From: Gemmatimonadota bacterium
GTDB lineage: Bacteria > Gemmatimonadota > Gemmatimonadetes > Longimicrobiales > Gaopeijiaceae
Length of the DNA stretch: 64,000 nucleotides
Reading direction: 5' to 3'
Assembly: GCA_009838975.1 (NCBI GenBank)
Contig: VXQO01000035.1
Span: 36,828 to 100,827 of the forward strand
The notes beneath the pieces are model-generated. The model did not search any database. It saw only the letters and a list, made by a program, of their open reading frames with translations, and had not been told where the DNA came from. The position numbers and the translations under genes were made by a program. Shown here piece after piece: positions 47,462 to 57,246 of the stretch (the stretch's first letter is position 1; every line of letters starts with the position of its first letter).

Positions 47462-48823
47462 TCAGGTCTGGTTGGATATCTGTCTGGCGCGGATGGCGCG
47501 GACCACGTGCCGGTAGCCTTCGGCGCTCATGATTCGAATCGGGGTGCCCTCCTCGATCCATTCGCTCTCGGAAACGACGTCGACTCGCTCGTCCGCGAAC
47601 AGACCCACTCCGGCCGGCCGCAGCGAGGTGATCGCGACACCCTCGAGCCCCACCAGCTCAGGGCGCAGATCGGCCGACGTGTAGCCCTCTTCCCGGTCGG
47701 TGGCCTCGGGGAGCACGATGCCGCTGCGGCCGAGACGGCGATTGGCGAACACGGAGCGCAGGAACACCCACGACGTCAGGATCACGAGGAGCGCGGCCGC
47801 ACCGATCACGGTGGCCGCCTGTGCCAGGTCCTGCTGGCTGGGCAGGCTCCCGATCTGCGCCATGAACAGCCCGCCCAGGAGCGCCAGTCCTCCGGCGATC
47901 CCGAAGATGCCGAAGCCGGGGATGACGAACACCTCCACAAGGATGAGCACGATGCCCGCCGCGACGAGGATCAGGTCCTCGGCGCCCGCGAGGCCGACCA
48001 GCAGGTGCGCCCCGAAGAACAGCGCCAGCGAGAGAATCCCCGCGCCGCCCGCCAGGCCGAATCCCGCGGTCTTGATCTCGACGAGCAGCCCGAGGAAGCC
48101 GAGCGACAGCAGGAACGGCGCAATCACCGGGTTGGTGAAGAAACGGACGATCCGCTCGGCCCAGTTGACCTCGGCCTGCACCACCGCCGCCTCCTCGACC
48201 CCGATGGCCGCGAGCACGTCCTCCCAGCCGTCCACCGACACGGCGTAGCCGAGCGCAACCGCCTCACCCGTCGTCAGGGTGAGGAGCTTGCCTTCCTCGA
48301 CCACACCCTCGACGGCGATGTCCTCGTCCACCATCGCTTCCGCAATCACCGGATCGAGGCCCCGGGCTTCGGTCAGCGCACGCATCTGTGCGCGCATGGC
48401 GGAAACTATCTTCTCCGACGCCTTCGTCCCGCTTCCGTCCACCGGAGTCGCGGCGCCCATCACCGCGCCCTCCTGCATCAGCACGCCCTCGGTCGCAAGC
48501 GCGATCATCGCGCCGGCCGAATACGCATGCATGTTCACCCAGGCGTAGACCGGCACCCCGGAGCGGCCGATCGCGTTCGTGATCCGCTCGGCCGAGTCCA
48601 CGCGCCCCCCCGGCGTATCGATATCGAGAACCACGGCGGCGACGCCCGCTGCGGCAGCCTCTTCCAGCGTCCGCTCGATGAACGGCGCCAGACCCATTTC
48701 GACGACCCCCGACACGGGGACCCGGACGACCTGCTCCTGCCCGGCCGCGCCCACCGCGTAGAGGAGCGACACCATTGCGAGGGGCCCCAGACGGGCCTGG
48801 CTCGCGAGATACATTCTACCCAT
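47462..48823 (-). CDS. nfeD: NfeD-family membrane serine protease (ClpP-like + NfeD domain)
   Basis: 453 residues from ATG 48823 (a TTG seven codons earlier is also open). A signal sequence is followed by a ClpP/SppA-like protease domain: LDIDTPGGRVDSAERI and VNMHAYSAGAMIALA give nucleophile S102, and K138 in GTKASEK is the predicted general base. Then come five or so membrane helices (about 240-355) and a C-terminal OB-fold NfeD domain (LVGLEGVAITSLRPAGVGLF). In archaeal homologs the protease cuts a stomatin partner; the adjacent floA fits that relation. Confidence 0.93.
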   Translation of the reverse strand: MGRMYLASQARLGPLAMVSLLYAVGAAGQEQVVRVPVSGVVEMGLAPFIERTLEEAAAAGVAAVVLDIDTPGGRVDSAERITNAIGRSGVPVYAWVNMHAYSAGAMIALATEGVLMQEGAVMGAATPVDGSGTKASEKIVSAMRAQMRALTEARGLDPVIAEAMVDEDIAVEGVVEEGKLLTLTTGEAVALGYAVSVDGWEDVLAAIGVEEAAVVQAEVNWAERIVRFFTNPVIAPFLLSLGFLGLLVEIKTAGFGLAGGAGILSLALFFGAHLLVGLAGAEDLILVAAGIVLILVEVFVIPGFGIFGIAGGLALLGGLFMAQIGSLPSQQDLAQAATVIGAAALLVILTSWVFLRSVFANRRLGRSGIVLPEATDREEGYTSADLRPELVGLEGVAITSLRPAGVGLFADERVDVVSESEWIEEGTPIRIMSAEGYRHVVRAIRARQISNQT

Positions 48824-48934
48824 GGCGCTCAATCCTGCGGTCAAAGTGAAAACCCCGATCCCATAACCGCCGCATACGTCCGGGGTTTCCAGTCCAATCT
48901 ACGCCCGCAGTTCCTTCCGCGCCCCCGCCGGCCT

Positions 48935-49357
48935 TCATCGCGGCAACACTCCCAGCAGACGACATGCGTAGTATGCGCGCTGAATGGCCCGGGCGTGGTC
49001 CCCGGACGCAAGCGCCGCCCTCGCCCAGCGAACGAGTTCGCGCGCGCGCTCCAGGTCCTCGGCTTCACCGTCTCCGTTGCCCGGATCGTCCGGGACGGGT
49101 TCCGTCTCCCGGTCCTCGGCTGCGGCCATTGCCACCTCGGCGGCGGCGATCAGCCTCCCTGCGATGAGCGGAGGGGTGAGTTGGAGTGTGTCCCGCGCGA
49201 CAATGTCGGCGAGTCCGGGGAGTGCTTCGGCGAAGCCGGGCGCGGCCTGGCCTGCGGGAGTGTTGAGCTGCGGCTCAAGCTGCGTGAGCGTCTCGTGGCA
49301 ACCAGCCGATACGACCGCCAAAACCGCCGCGAGCACTGTGCGTTCAATCGTTTTCAT
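48935..49357 (-). CDS. small lipoprotein, 140 aa
   Basis: Signal peptide (RTVLAAVLAVVSAGC) with lipobox, Cys about residue 20. The mature part is helical: one helix-rich segment (LPGLADIVARDTLQL, LIAGRLIAAAEVAMAAAE), an acidic linker (DDPGNGDGEAED), then a helical-hairpin repeat (ARELVRWARAALASGDHARA, IQRAYYACRLLGV) resembling a tetratricopeptide-like pair. No enzyme motif. ATG 49357 is chosen because the signal peptide starts there, although the frame is open 18 codons upstream. It precedes nfeD by about 110 bases on the same strand. Confidence 0.68.
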   Translation of the reverse strand: MKTIERTVLAAVLAVVSAGCHETLTQLEPQLNTPAGQAAPGFAEALPGLADIVARDTLQLTPPLIAGRLIAAAEVAMAAAEDRETEPVPDDPGNGDGEAEDLERARELVRWARAALASGDHARAIQRAYYACRLLGVLPR

Positions 49358-49434
49358 GCACTCAATGTAACCCCGCCGCGATGGCGCGCGTGTTATCTTT
49401 TCCTCCGTCACGCCAACCTCCAGGGACCCCGGAA

Positions 49435-50238
49435 ATGACCGACAAGACCCTCGTTCGCCTATCCGACGCCGGCGGCGGCGTCGCCCTCATCACCCTCGAC
49501 GACCCGCCCGCGAACACCTACACGCACGAGATGATGCGCCAGCTCGACGACGCCATCCTCGAGGCGCGTTTCGACGACGGCGTCCACGTGATCGTCCTGA
49601 CCGGCAACGGCGAGAAGTTCTTCTCGGCCGGGGCCAACATCGGGATGCTCGCAAAGGTGACGACCGGCTTCAAGTACTGCTTCTGCCTGCACGCGAACGA
49701 AACGCTCAACCGCCTGGAGCACACGCCCAAGCTCACGATCGCCGCGCTCAACGGACACACCGTGGGCGGCGGGCTCGAGATCGCCATGGCCGCCGACATC
49801 CGCATTGCGCGGGCCGGGCGCAGCATGTGCGGCTTGCCCGAGGTTAACCTGGGCGTGCTCCCCGGGACCGGGGGGACGCAGCGCCTCGCCCGCCTCGTCG
49901 GGAAGTCGCGCGCGATCGAACTCATGGCGACCGGCAAGACCTTCGGCTTCGACCATGCGAAGGAGCTCGGGATCGTCAACGACGTGTGGGAGACGGAATC
50001 GCTCGACGACTTCATGGCCAGGGTGATCGACTATGCGCGCGGCTTCTGCCCGCCGGGACGGGCCTCGAAGGCGGTGGGACTGATCAAGCGATCGGTGCAG
50101 ACGGGCGCCGAGATCCCCTTCGAGACCGCGCTGGCGCTGGAGCGGGAGTTGCAGCAGCAGCTCTTCGCCAGCGACGACGCCCGCGAGGGGCTGAACGCCT
50201 ACGTCGAGAAGCGCCGGGCCGACTTTTCGGGGAGCTGA
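49435..50238 (+). CDS. enoyl-CoA hydratase/isomerase (crotonase fold), first copy
   Basis: 267 residues. The oxyanion-hole segments are visible: FSAGANIGMLAK and ALNGHTVGGGLEIAMAADIR; a catalytic Glu lies in GLPEVNLGVLPGTGGTQRL. It hydrates or isomerises unsaturated acyl-CoA. ATG 49435 starts the conserved part; an ATG 18 codons upstream is in frame but adds a Pro-rich stretch. It is the first gene of a five-gene run (49.4-54.6 kb) with 0-20 base gaps: hydratase, aldehyde dehydrogenase, thiolase, hydroxyacyl-CoA dehydrogenase, hydratase. Confidence 0.92.
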   Translation: MTDKTLVRLSDAGGGVALITLDDPPANTYTHEMMRQLDDAILEARFDDGVHVIVLTGNGEKFFSAGANIGMLAKVTTGFKYCFCLHANETLNRLEHTPKLTIAALNGHTVGGGLEIAMAADIRIARAGRSMCGLPEVNLGVLPGTGGTQRLARLVGKSRAIELMATGKTFGFDHAKELGIVNDVWETESLDDFMARVIDYARGFCPPGRASKAVGLIKRSVQTGAEIPFETALALERELQQQLFASDDAREGLNAYVEKRRADFSGS

Positions 50239-50245
50239 GGCAGCG

Positions 50246-51709
50246 GTGAGCGCAACCGATACCATCCGCAACCGCCTCTGGATCGGGAACGAGTGGGCGG
50301 ATGCGCAGGACGGCCGCACCTTTGCGACCGTCAACCCCGCGACCGAGGAGACCATCGCCGCTGTGGCGGAGGCGGGCGCGGCGGACGTCGACCGCGCGGT
50401 GGCGGCGGCGCGCGCGGCGTTCCGCGACGGCAAGTGGCGGCGGATGAACCCGCACAAGCGCTCCCGGCTGCTCTGGAAGCTGGCGGACCTGGTGGATGCG
50501 AACGCCGACGAACTCGGGCTGCTCGAGACCCGGGACAACGGCAAGCCCTACTTCGAGGCGCGGCGGATTGACGTGCCCGGCGTGGCGCAGACGTTCCGCT
50601 ATTACGCCGGGCTCGCCGACAAGGTGCAGGGCGACACGATCCCGGTGCCCGGGCCCTTCCTCAACTACACGCTGCGCGAGCCGGTGGGGGTTGTCGGCGC
50701 GATCATCCCGTGGAACTTCCCGCTGTCGATGGCGGCGTGGAAGGTGGCTCCGGCGCTCGCCTGCGGGAACACCGTGGTGCTCAAGCCCGCCGAGCAGACG
50801 CCGCTGACCGCTCTGCGCCTGGGCGAGCTGGCCGCCGAAGCCGGGTTGCCCGCGGGCGTGCTGAACGTGGTGCCGGGATTCGGCGAGACGGCGGGCGCGG
50901 CGCTGGTGCGCCACCCGGGCGTGGATGCGATCGCGTTCACCGGCTCCACCGAGGTGGGCCGGATCATCATGCGCGAGGCGGCGGGGACGCTGAAGAGGGT
51001 GTCGCTGGAGCTGGGCGGCAAGTCGCCCAACATCGTCTTTGCCGACGCGGATCTGCGGGTGGCCGTGAAGGGCGCCTCGATGGGGGTCTTCTACGGCAAG
51101 GGCGAGGTGTGCGCCGCGGGGAGCCGCATTCTGGTGGAGCGCGCGGTGCACGACGACTTCCTGGACGGGTTGAAGGGGCTTGCCGCGAAGGCGACCGTGG
51201 GCGACCCCATGGCCCCCACGACGCGCCTCGGGGCGATCGTCAGCGAGGAGCAGCTCGACCGCGTGATGGGGTACGTCGAGGCCGGCAGGCGTGACGGCGC
51301 AAACCTGGTGGCCGGAGGCGAGCGCGTGAAGGTGAACGGGCGCGGCAACTTCGTGACGGCGACGGTCTTCAGCGATGTCGACCCCGCAATGACGATCGCC
51401 CGCGAGGAGATCTTCGGCCCGGTGGCGGCGGTGATTCCCTTCGACGACCTGGACGACGCGGTCGCCAAGGCCAACGACTCGCTGTACGGGCTCGCCGCCG
51501 GAGTCTGGACGCGGGACATCGGCAAGGCGCACCGGCTCGCGGCGGAGATCGACGCGGGAACGGTATGGGTGAACACCTACAACCAGTACTCGCCCGCGTC
51601 CCCGTTCGGCGGCTACAAGGAGAGCGGCTTCGGCAGGGATCTGGGGTTTCACTCGGCGCTGGAGAAGTACACGCACCTGAAGAGCGTCTGGGTGGCGCTC
51701 GACCGCTAG
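50246..51709 (+). CDS. NAD(P)-dependent aldehyde dehydrogenase
   Basis: 487 residues, family-standard length. Cofactor site GAIIPWNFPLSMAAWKVAPA with KPAEQTPL; catalytic Glu in LELGGKSPN; catalytic Cys in YGKGEVCAAGSR (GQxC-type loop); C-terminal NTYNQYSPASPFGGYKESG and GRDLG. It oxidises an aldehyde to the acid; within the family it is closest in style to betaine/phenylacetaldehyde/retinal-type enzymes, but the substrate is unclear. GTG 50246 follows the hydratase by 7 bases, so an acyl or aryl aldehyde from the same pathway is plausible. Confidence 0.93.
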   Translation: MSATDTIRNRLWIGNEWADAQDGRTFATVNPATEETIAAVAEAGAADVDRAVAAARAAFRDGKWRRMNPHKRSRLLWKLADLVDANADELGLLETRDNGKPYFEARRIDVPGVAQTFRYYAGLADKVQGDTIPVPGPFLNYTLREPVGVVGAIIPWNFPLSMAAWKVAPALACGNTVVLKPAEQTPLTALRLGELAAEAGLPAGVLNVVPGFGETAGAALVRHPGVDAIAFTGSTEVGRIIMREAAGTLKRVSLELGGKSPNIVFADADLRVAVKGASMGVFYGKGEVCAAGSRILVERAVHDDFLDGLKGLAAKATVGDPMAPTTRLGAIVSEEQLDRVMGYVEAGRRDGANLVAGGERVKVNGRGNFVTATVFSDVDPAMTIAREEIFGPVAAVIPFDDLDDAVAKANDSLYGLAAGVWTRDIGKAHRLAAEIDAGTVWVNTYNQYSPASPFGGYKESGFGRDLGFHSALEKYTHLKSVWVALDR

Positions 51710-51724
51710 TGGGCGGAGTGTCCC

Positions 51725-52921
<1,197 letters not shown>

Positions 52922-52922
52922 G

Positions 52923-53795
52923 GTGGCAGGCCCCCGGATCGGGAGGGTGGCCGTGATCGGCGCCGGGACGATGGGCCGCGGGATCGCCCAGGTCGCGGCG
53001 ATGGCCGGCCACGAGGCCGTGCTCTGCGACGTGGACGCCGGGCAGCTGGAGGGCGCCCTTGCAGGCATCCGGGCCACGCTCGACAAGGGCGTGCGCCTGG
53101 GGAAGGTGGCCGATGCGGCCCGCGACGGGGCGCTGGCGCGCCTCTCGGGCACCGGGAAGCTGCTCGAAGCGGTGGAGGGCGCGGGGATGGTGATCGAGGC
53201 CGTGCCGGAGGTGATGGAGCTGAAGAAGCGGCTGTTCGCTGAGGTGGAGCCCGCTGTGGGCGACCGGACGATCCTCGCCACGAATACGTCGTCGCTGTCC
53301 ATCAACGAGATGGGAGCCGGGCTGAGGGAGCCGGGACGTTTCCTCGGCCTCCACTTCTTCAACCCCGTGCACATCATGGCCCTCGTCGAGATCGTGCGGG
53401 GAGAGCACACCAACCTCCGGGCCCTGAATACCGCAAGCTGGTTCGCGCTGGGCCTCGGCAAGGAGCCGATCGTGGTCACCGATTCGCCGGGCTTCGCCTC
53501 GTCCCGGCTGGGCATCGTGCTGGGGCTCGAGGCCATCCGCATGGTCGAGGCCCGCGTCGCCTCGCCGGAGGACATCGACAAGGCCATGATGCTCGGATAC
53601 CGCCACCCGATGGGCCCCCTGCGCCTGACCGACCTGGTCGGGCTCGACGTTCGTCTCGGAATCGCCCGCTACCTGCACGAGTCGCTCGGCTCCGAAGCCT
53701 TCCGCCCCCCTGCCCTGCTGGAGCGGATGGTGGCCGAGGGCAGGCTCGGAAAGAAATCGGGCCGGGGATTCTACGACTGGGACGACGAACGGTGA
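52923..53795 (+). CDS. 3-hydroxyacyl-CoA dehydrogenase
   Basis: 290 residues from GTG 52923. The NAD-binding motif is VAVIGAGTMGRGIAQVAAMAG; the catalytic region has SSLSINEMG and FLGLHFFNPVHIMALVEIVR (catalytic His), and the C-terminal domain has RHPMGPLRLTDLVGLD. It oxidises L-3-hydroxyacyl-CoA to 3-oxoacyl-CoA, between the hydratase and the thiolase. It is a single-domain enzyme, not a FadB fusion. Its frame starts 1 base after the thiolase stop, and its TGA overlaps the next GTG (GTGA). Confidence 0.95.
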   Translation: MAGPRIGRVAVIGAGTMGRGIAQVAAMAGHEAVLCDVDAGQLEGALAGIRATLDKGVRLGKVADAARDGALARLSGTGKLLEAVEGAGMVIEAVPEVMELKKRLFAEVEPAVGDRTILATNTSSLSINEMGAGLREPGRFLGLHFFNPVHIMALVEIVRGEHTNLRALNTASWFALGLGKEPIVVTDSPGFASSRLGIVLGLEAIRMVEARVASPEDIDKAMMLGYRHPMGPLRLTDLVGLDVRLGIARYLHESLGSEAFRPPALLERMVAEGRLGKKSGRGFYDWDDER

Positions 53796-54571
53796 ACCAC
53801 AAGTCGATCCTCGTTGCCGTCCGTGACGACATCGCCGAGGTCGCCATCAACCGGCCCGCGAAGCTCAACGCGCTCAACGAGACCGTCCGAACCGAACTCA
53901 CCGCGGCCTTCGACCACCTGGCCGTTCGGGACGACGTGAAGGTCGCGATCCTGCACGGAACAGGCGACAAGGCCTTCGTGGCCGGCGCCGACGTGAGCGA
54001 ATTCGCGGCCCGCACCGCCGAGGAGCAGCGCGAGGTTTACCGTCACCGCCGAGTCTACGATGCGCTCGCCGAGTTCCCGAAGCCCGTGATCTGCGCCATC
54101 CACGGCTTCTGCATCGGGGGCGGCAACGAACTCGCGCTGGCCTGCGACATCCGCGTCGCCGACACCACCGCCCGCTTCGGCCAGTTCGAGATCCGCCTGG
54201 GGCTCATCCCGGGCGCCGGTGGCACGCAGCGGCTCGCCCGCCTGGTGGGGCCGGGGCAGGCGCTGCGCATCGGCCTCTCCGGCGACCTGATCGACGCGCA
54301 GGAAGCGCACAGGATCGGTCTGGTCGAGGTGCTTGCGGAAGAGGGCGAACACCTCACGACCGCGCGCTTGCTCGCCCGCCGCATGACCCGGTGGAGCACG
54401 GTGAGCCTGCAGCTGGTCAAGAAGGCCGTGCGGGAGGCCTTTGAGCGCCATCTCACCGATGGTCTCGACGCCGAAAAGGAATTCTTCCTCGAGGCCTTCG
54501 CGTCCGAGGACGGGCGCGAGGGCGTCGCCGCCTTCGTCGAGAAGCGGCGACCCCGGTTCACCGGACGCTGA
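53792..54571 (+). CDS. enoyl-CoA hydratase/isomerase (crotonase fold), second copy
   Basis: 259 residues from GTG 53792. Oxyanion-hole motifs FVAGADVSEFA and AIHGFCIGGGNELALACDIR; family Glu positions around FGQFEIRLGLIPGAGGTQRL. It differs enough from the first copy to be a distinct enzyme rather than a recent duplicate; one may hydrate and the other isomerise or act on a different chain, like PaaF and PaaG. It is the last gene of the run. After it an 85-base gap contains TACAAT at 54606-54611, a possible -10 for the transporter genes. Confidence 0.93.
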   Translation: MNHKSILVAVRDDIAEVAINRPAKLNALNETVRTELTAAFDHLAVRDDVKVAILHGTGDKAFVAGADVSEFAARTAEEQREVYRHRRVYDALAEFPKPVICAIHGFCIGGGNELALACDIRVADTTARFGQFEIRLGLIPGAGGTQRLARLVGPGQALRIGLSGDLIDAQEAHRIGLVEVLAEEGEHLTTARLLARRMTRWSTVSLQLVKKAVREAFERHLTDGLDAEKEFFLEAFASEDGREGVAAFVEKRRPRFTGR

Positions 54572-54656
54572 CGGACGCCCACTCGCCGTCGCGGGTGCGC
54601 CACGGTACAATCGTAGCCGTCGACTTCGTCCCCCGAACCGCAAAGAGCACACCCCC

Positions 54657-54893
54657 ATGTCTCTCCAGACCTGGCAGCGCATCGCCTGGGCCTACCACCT
54701 CGTCTTCGCGGCGGCCGTCACCTGGCCGGTCCAGGCCCTGGTGAACGACCCGGCGCCCTTCATCCTCGGACTTCCCCGACAGATGGCGTGGTGCGCGGCC
54801 TGGCTGCTCGGCAGTCTCGTGGTACTCTGGCGGCTCGATTCGGCCCGGGCCCGGGCTGCGCTCGGGACGACTCCAACCGCTGGTGAACGCTGA
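54657..54893 (+). CDS. DUF3311-like small membrane protein
   Basis: 78 residues with two hydrophobic helices (AWAYHLVFAAAVTWPVQALV and MAWCAAWLLGSLVVLWRL) and a short segment DPAPFILGLPRQ between, the DUF3311 pattern. Such proteins are commonly encoded just before sodium:solute symporters and are thought to be small accessory subunits. Its TGA overlaps the symporter ATG (TGATG), matching that arrangement. Confidence 0.75.
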   Translation: MSLQTWQRIAWAYHLVFAAAVTWPVQALVNDPAPFILGLPRQMAWCAAWLLGSLVVLWRLDSARARAALGTTPTAGER

Positions 54894-56353
54894 TGGACAG
54901 GTCCACGCTCATCACCGTCATCATCTTCGTGTACCTCGCGGTTACGCTGGGGGTCGGCCTCGTCGCGGGGCGGCGCGCGTCGCGCAGCGTGCAGGGGTAC
55001 GTTGCCGGGGACCGCGATTTCGGCCTCCTGGTCATGTACTTCATTACCGGAGCCACGGTCTTCTCGGCCTTCGCCTTTCTGGGCGGTCCCGGCTGGGCGT
55101 ACTCGCGCGGCGCGGCGGCGTTCTACATCCTGACCTACGGTGTTCTCGGGATGGCGCCGTGGTACGCCATGGGCCCCAAAGCCGCCGCGCTCGGACGCCG
55201 CTTCGGATTCGTGACGCAGTCACAGCTGCTGGTGGGACGGTTCCCGTCCCGGGGGCTGTCCGCGCTGATGGCCCTCCTCACGCTGGCCGCGTTCGTCCCG
55301 TATGTGACGATTCAGATGCGCGGCGCGGGGATCGTCATCGAGGCCGTCACCGACGGCACGATTCCGCTCTGGGCAGGCGCCGCGGTCGCATACGGGATCG
55401 TGATGCTGTACGTCCTCACCAGCGGCGTGTCGGCCGTCGGCTGGACGAACACCTTCCAGGGCGTGTTCATGGTCGGGATCGCGTGGGCGCTGGGCATCTA
55501 CCTGCCCAACCGGCTCTACGGCGGGGTGGGCCCGATGTTCGAACGGATCCTCGCCGAACGTCCCGAGCTGCTGTCACTCCCGGGACTGGGCGGAGCCGGT
55601 GATCCCTGGAGCTGGGGCGCGTACTCCACCGCGATCCTCGCCAGCGCGATCGGACTCACCATGTGGCCGCACCTCTTCATGAAGGCGTTCACCGCACGCG
55701 ACGACGCCACCATTCGCCGCACGGTGATCCTCTTCCCCACCTTCCAGCTCTTCCTCATCCCCGTATTCCTGATCGGTTTCGCCGGCGTGCTGCTGCCCGA
55801 GGGGCCGGAACAGGCCGACTTCATCCTGCCGTTTCTCATCCTGCGCTCGGATCTGCCGGCGCTCGTGGTCGGCCTCTTCTGCGCGGGCGCGCTCTCGGCC
55901 TCGATGTCAACGGGCGATGCACTCCTGCACGGGGCGGCGTCGGTAACCGTGGAGGACGGGGTGCAGCCGTTCATGAAGCTCTCGGACCGGGCGCAGCGGC
56001 GGCTCATGCGCGTGCTTGTGATCGTGGTTGGTGCGGCGGCCTACGTCTTCGCCCTCAGCGAGGGGTTCTCGCTGGTCGAGTTGTTGTTGGCGTCGTACGG
56101 GATCATCTGCCAGTTCATGCCGGGGCTGCTTTCGGCCATGTACTGGAGGCGCGCGACCACGGCCGGAGTCGTGGCCGGGCTCGTGGCGGGGTCGGCGGTG
56201 TCGGTTTTCTTCTTCCTCTTCCCGGAACTGAAGCCGTTCGGCATGCACGAGGGGATCCTGGGACTTTTCGTCCACATCCCCGTGCTCGTGGGCGTGAGCC
56301 TGCGCGGCGCTCCGCAAGACGACGAGCATGTGGACGGGTATCTCCGTGTCTGA
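54893..56353 (+). CDS. sodium:solute symporter family (SSF) transporter
   Basis: 486 residues, about 13 membrane helices: LITVIIFVYLAVTLGVGLVA, an internal ASRSVQGYVAGDRDFG loop, GAFLGGPGWAYSRGAAA-like helix II, and CAGALSASMSTGDALLHG in the conserved sodium-binding helix. It should use the sodium gradient to import a small solute, most often a monocarboxylate, amino acid or sugar; the substrate is not evident. Coupled to the DUF3311 gene upstream. The NhaC antiporter elsewhere in the window implies a sodium economy. Confidence 0.9.
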   Translation: MDRSTLITVIIFVYLAVTLGVGLVAGRRASRSVQGYVAGDRDFGLLVMYFITGATVFSAFAFLGGPGWAYSRGAAAFYILTYGVLGMAPWYAMGPKAAALGRRFGFVTQSQLLVGRFPSRGLSALMALLTLAAFVPYVTIQMRGAGIVIEAVTDGTIPLWAGAAVAYGIVMLYVLTSGVSAVGWTNTFQGVFMVGIAWALGIYLPNRLYGGVGPMFERILAERPELLSLPGLGGAGDPWSWGAYSTAILASAIGLTMWPHLFMKAFTARDDATIRRTVILFPTFQLFLIPVFLIGFAGVLLPEGPEQADFILPFLILRSDLPALVVGLFCAGALSASMSTGDALLHGAASVTVEDGVQPFMKLSDRAQRRLMRVLVIVVGAAAYVFALSEGFSLVELLLASYGIICQFMPGLLSAMYWRRATTAGVVAGLVAGSAVSVFFFLFPELKPFGMHEGILGLFVHIPVLVGVSLRGAPQDDEHVDGYLRV

Positions 56354-56657
56354 CGATCATGCCGCCCGGCGCGACCGGCTGGAGTGGCTGCGCCGGAACA
56401 TCACCGACTGCGACAGGGAGTTGGTCGCCATCCTCCGGCGGCGCCAGGATCTGGCCAGGGAGATCGGCGAGGTGAAGGCCAGGCTGGGCGTCCCCGTCAC
56501 CGACCCCAAGCGCGAGGCGGCGGTCGTTCGCAAGGCCGCAGAGTTCGCGAGGCAGGCGGGTCTGGACGAGGAATTGATTCGGAGCCTGATCTGGCAGGTC
56601 ATGTCCTCGGCCCGGGCGCGGCAATTCACGGAGAGTGGAGGACAGCCCCGGGAGTAA
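56328..56657 (+). CDS. chorismate mutase (AroQ type)
   Basis: 109 residues. Helical AroQ fold: RDRLEWLRRNITDCDRELVA, IGEVKARLGVPVTDPKREAA and LIWQVMSSARARQ, with the Arg and Lys residues that bind the two carboxylates of chorismate in the family. It rearranges chorismate to prephenate for Phe/Tyr. The start is ATG 56328, or GTG 56346; both overlap the symporter's end. It is only a free single-domain mutase, with no dehydratase attached. aroB of the same pathway is at 20-21 kb. Confidence 0.85.
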   Translation: MWTGISVSDDHAARRDRLEWLRRNITDCDRELVAILRRRQDLAREIGEVKARLGVPVTDPKREAAVVRKAAEFARQAGLDEELIRSLIWQVMSSARARQFTESGGQPRE

Positions 56658-56709
56658 GACCGTCGGTTTGCCGAGTGACGGCAAAGGGCCGGTGAGGGGC
56701 AAAGAGAAA

Positions 56710-56744
56710 GCCCCCGGCGGGCAGCACACTACCCGCGCGGGGGC
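56710..56744 (+). terminator. GC-rich hairpin after chorismate mutase gene
   Basis: GCCCCCGGCGGG (56710-56721) can pair with CCCGCGCGGGGGC (56732-56744) across a 10-base loop, giving about 11 pairs with a small bulge. It is preceded by A-rich bases and followed by CTCGTCT without a T run, so it may be a weak intrinsic terminator or a Rho-assisted one. It lies 53 bases after the mutase stop. Confidence 0.45.
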
Positions 56745-57121
56745 CTCGTCTCGCTGGCGAGCCGGGAAGCTCCGTTTCGGCGCCGCCATGTGCGACGGCC
56801 GGTTCCCCGTCTCTTCACCCGGCGGCGTCTCCGCCGCCCGGTTACCCCAGTCCCCTGAGGCTTCGGCTGCATCCAGCGACCTCGCAACCGTCGCGGTCTC
56901 CGCCGAATCCGGATCCGCGCCCGCCTCGAACCCCGTCTCCGGCGTCCTCGGCGCTCCGGGTCCGACCGGCTTCCCCTCCGGGGTTTCCCCCTTCGAGGGC
57001 CCTCTCGGCGCCCGTCCCGCTTCTTTCGGTTTCGGTCCTTGCGGCCCGTCTCCTCCAGTCGCGGACAAACACAGTAACGCCCTCGAGCGGAAACCGCAAC
57101 ACTTCTCTGGGCAACCCCCGG

Positions 57122-57160
57122 CGAAAACGGGCAAAATCGACGAAAAACGGCCAAAAACGA
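57122..57160. repeat. two imperfect A-rich tandem repeats of about 19-20 bases
   Basis: CGAAAACGGGCAAAATCGA (57122-57140) and CGAAAAACGGCCAAAAACGA (57141-57160) are head-to-tail copies. On the minus strand these read as T-rich runs 90-130 bases after the rpmA stop, a place where transcription could end. Confidence 0.6.
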
Positions 57161-57168
57161 CCCGATTT

Positions 57169-57240
57169 CACCCCCGAAGTGCTACGGCAGCACCCCCGTC
57201 CACACCTCCGTCACCCCCGCGGGATCCGAAAACACCCCCG
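57169..57240. repeat. four CACCCCCG direct repeats at 21-22 base spacing
   Basis: Exact octamers start at 57169, 57191, 57212 and 57233, so spacing is 22, 21 and 21 bases, two helical turns. The last copy ends 7 bases before the rpmA stop codon end (57247). On the minus strand they read CGGGGGTG. The intervening sequences are not repeated, so this is not a simple tandem duplication. Confidence 0.65.
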
Positions 57241-57246
57241 TAAGGG

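Larger units (their letters stand above)
56658..57246. other. 589-base stretch without a convincing gene
   Basis: One long plus-strand frame (56635-57243) is open here, but it encodes only low-complexity Pro/Ser/Gly sequence, has no Shine-Dalgarno, and lies in sequence with repeat structure, so I do not call it. The region holds a strong GC hairpin (56710-56744), two A-rich tandem repeats (57122-57160) and four phased CACCCCCG repeats (57169-57240), reported separately. It is the 3' flank of rpmA on the minus strand and of the chorismate mutase gene on the plus strand. Confidence 0.6.

Noticed and set aside
57169-57240. CRISPR array for the repeated octamers.
   Set aside because: Repeats are only 8 bases with 13-14 base spacers, far too short, and no cas genes are present.
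56635-57243. A 202-codon plus-strand frame in the gap before rpmA.
   Set aside because: Low-complexity Pro/Ser/Gly sequence with no ribosome site, overlapping hairpin and repeats.
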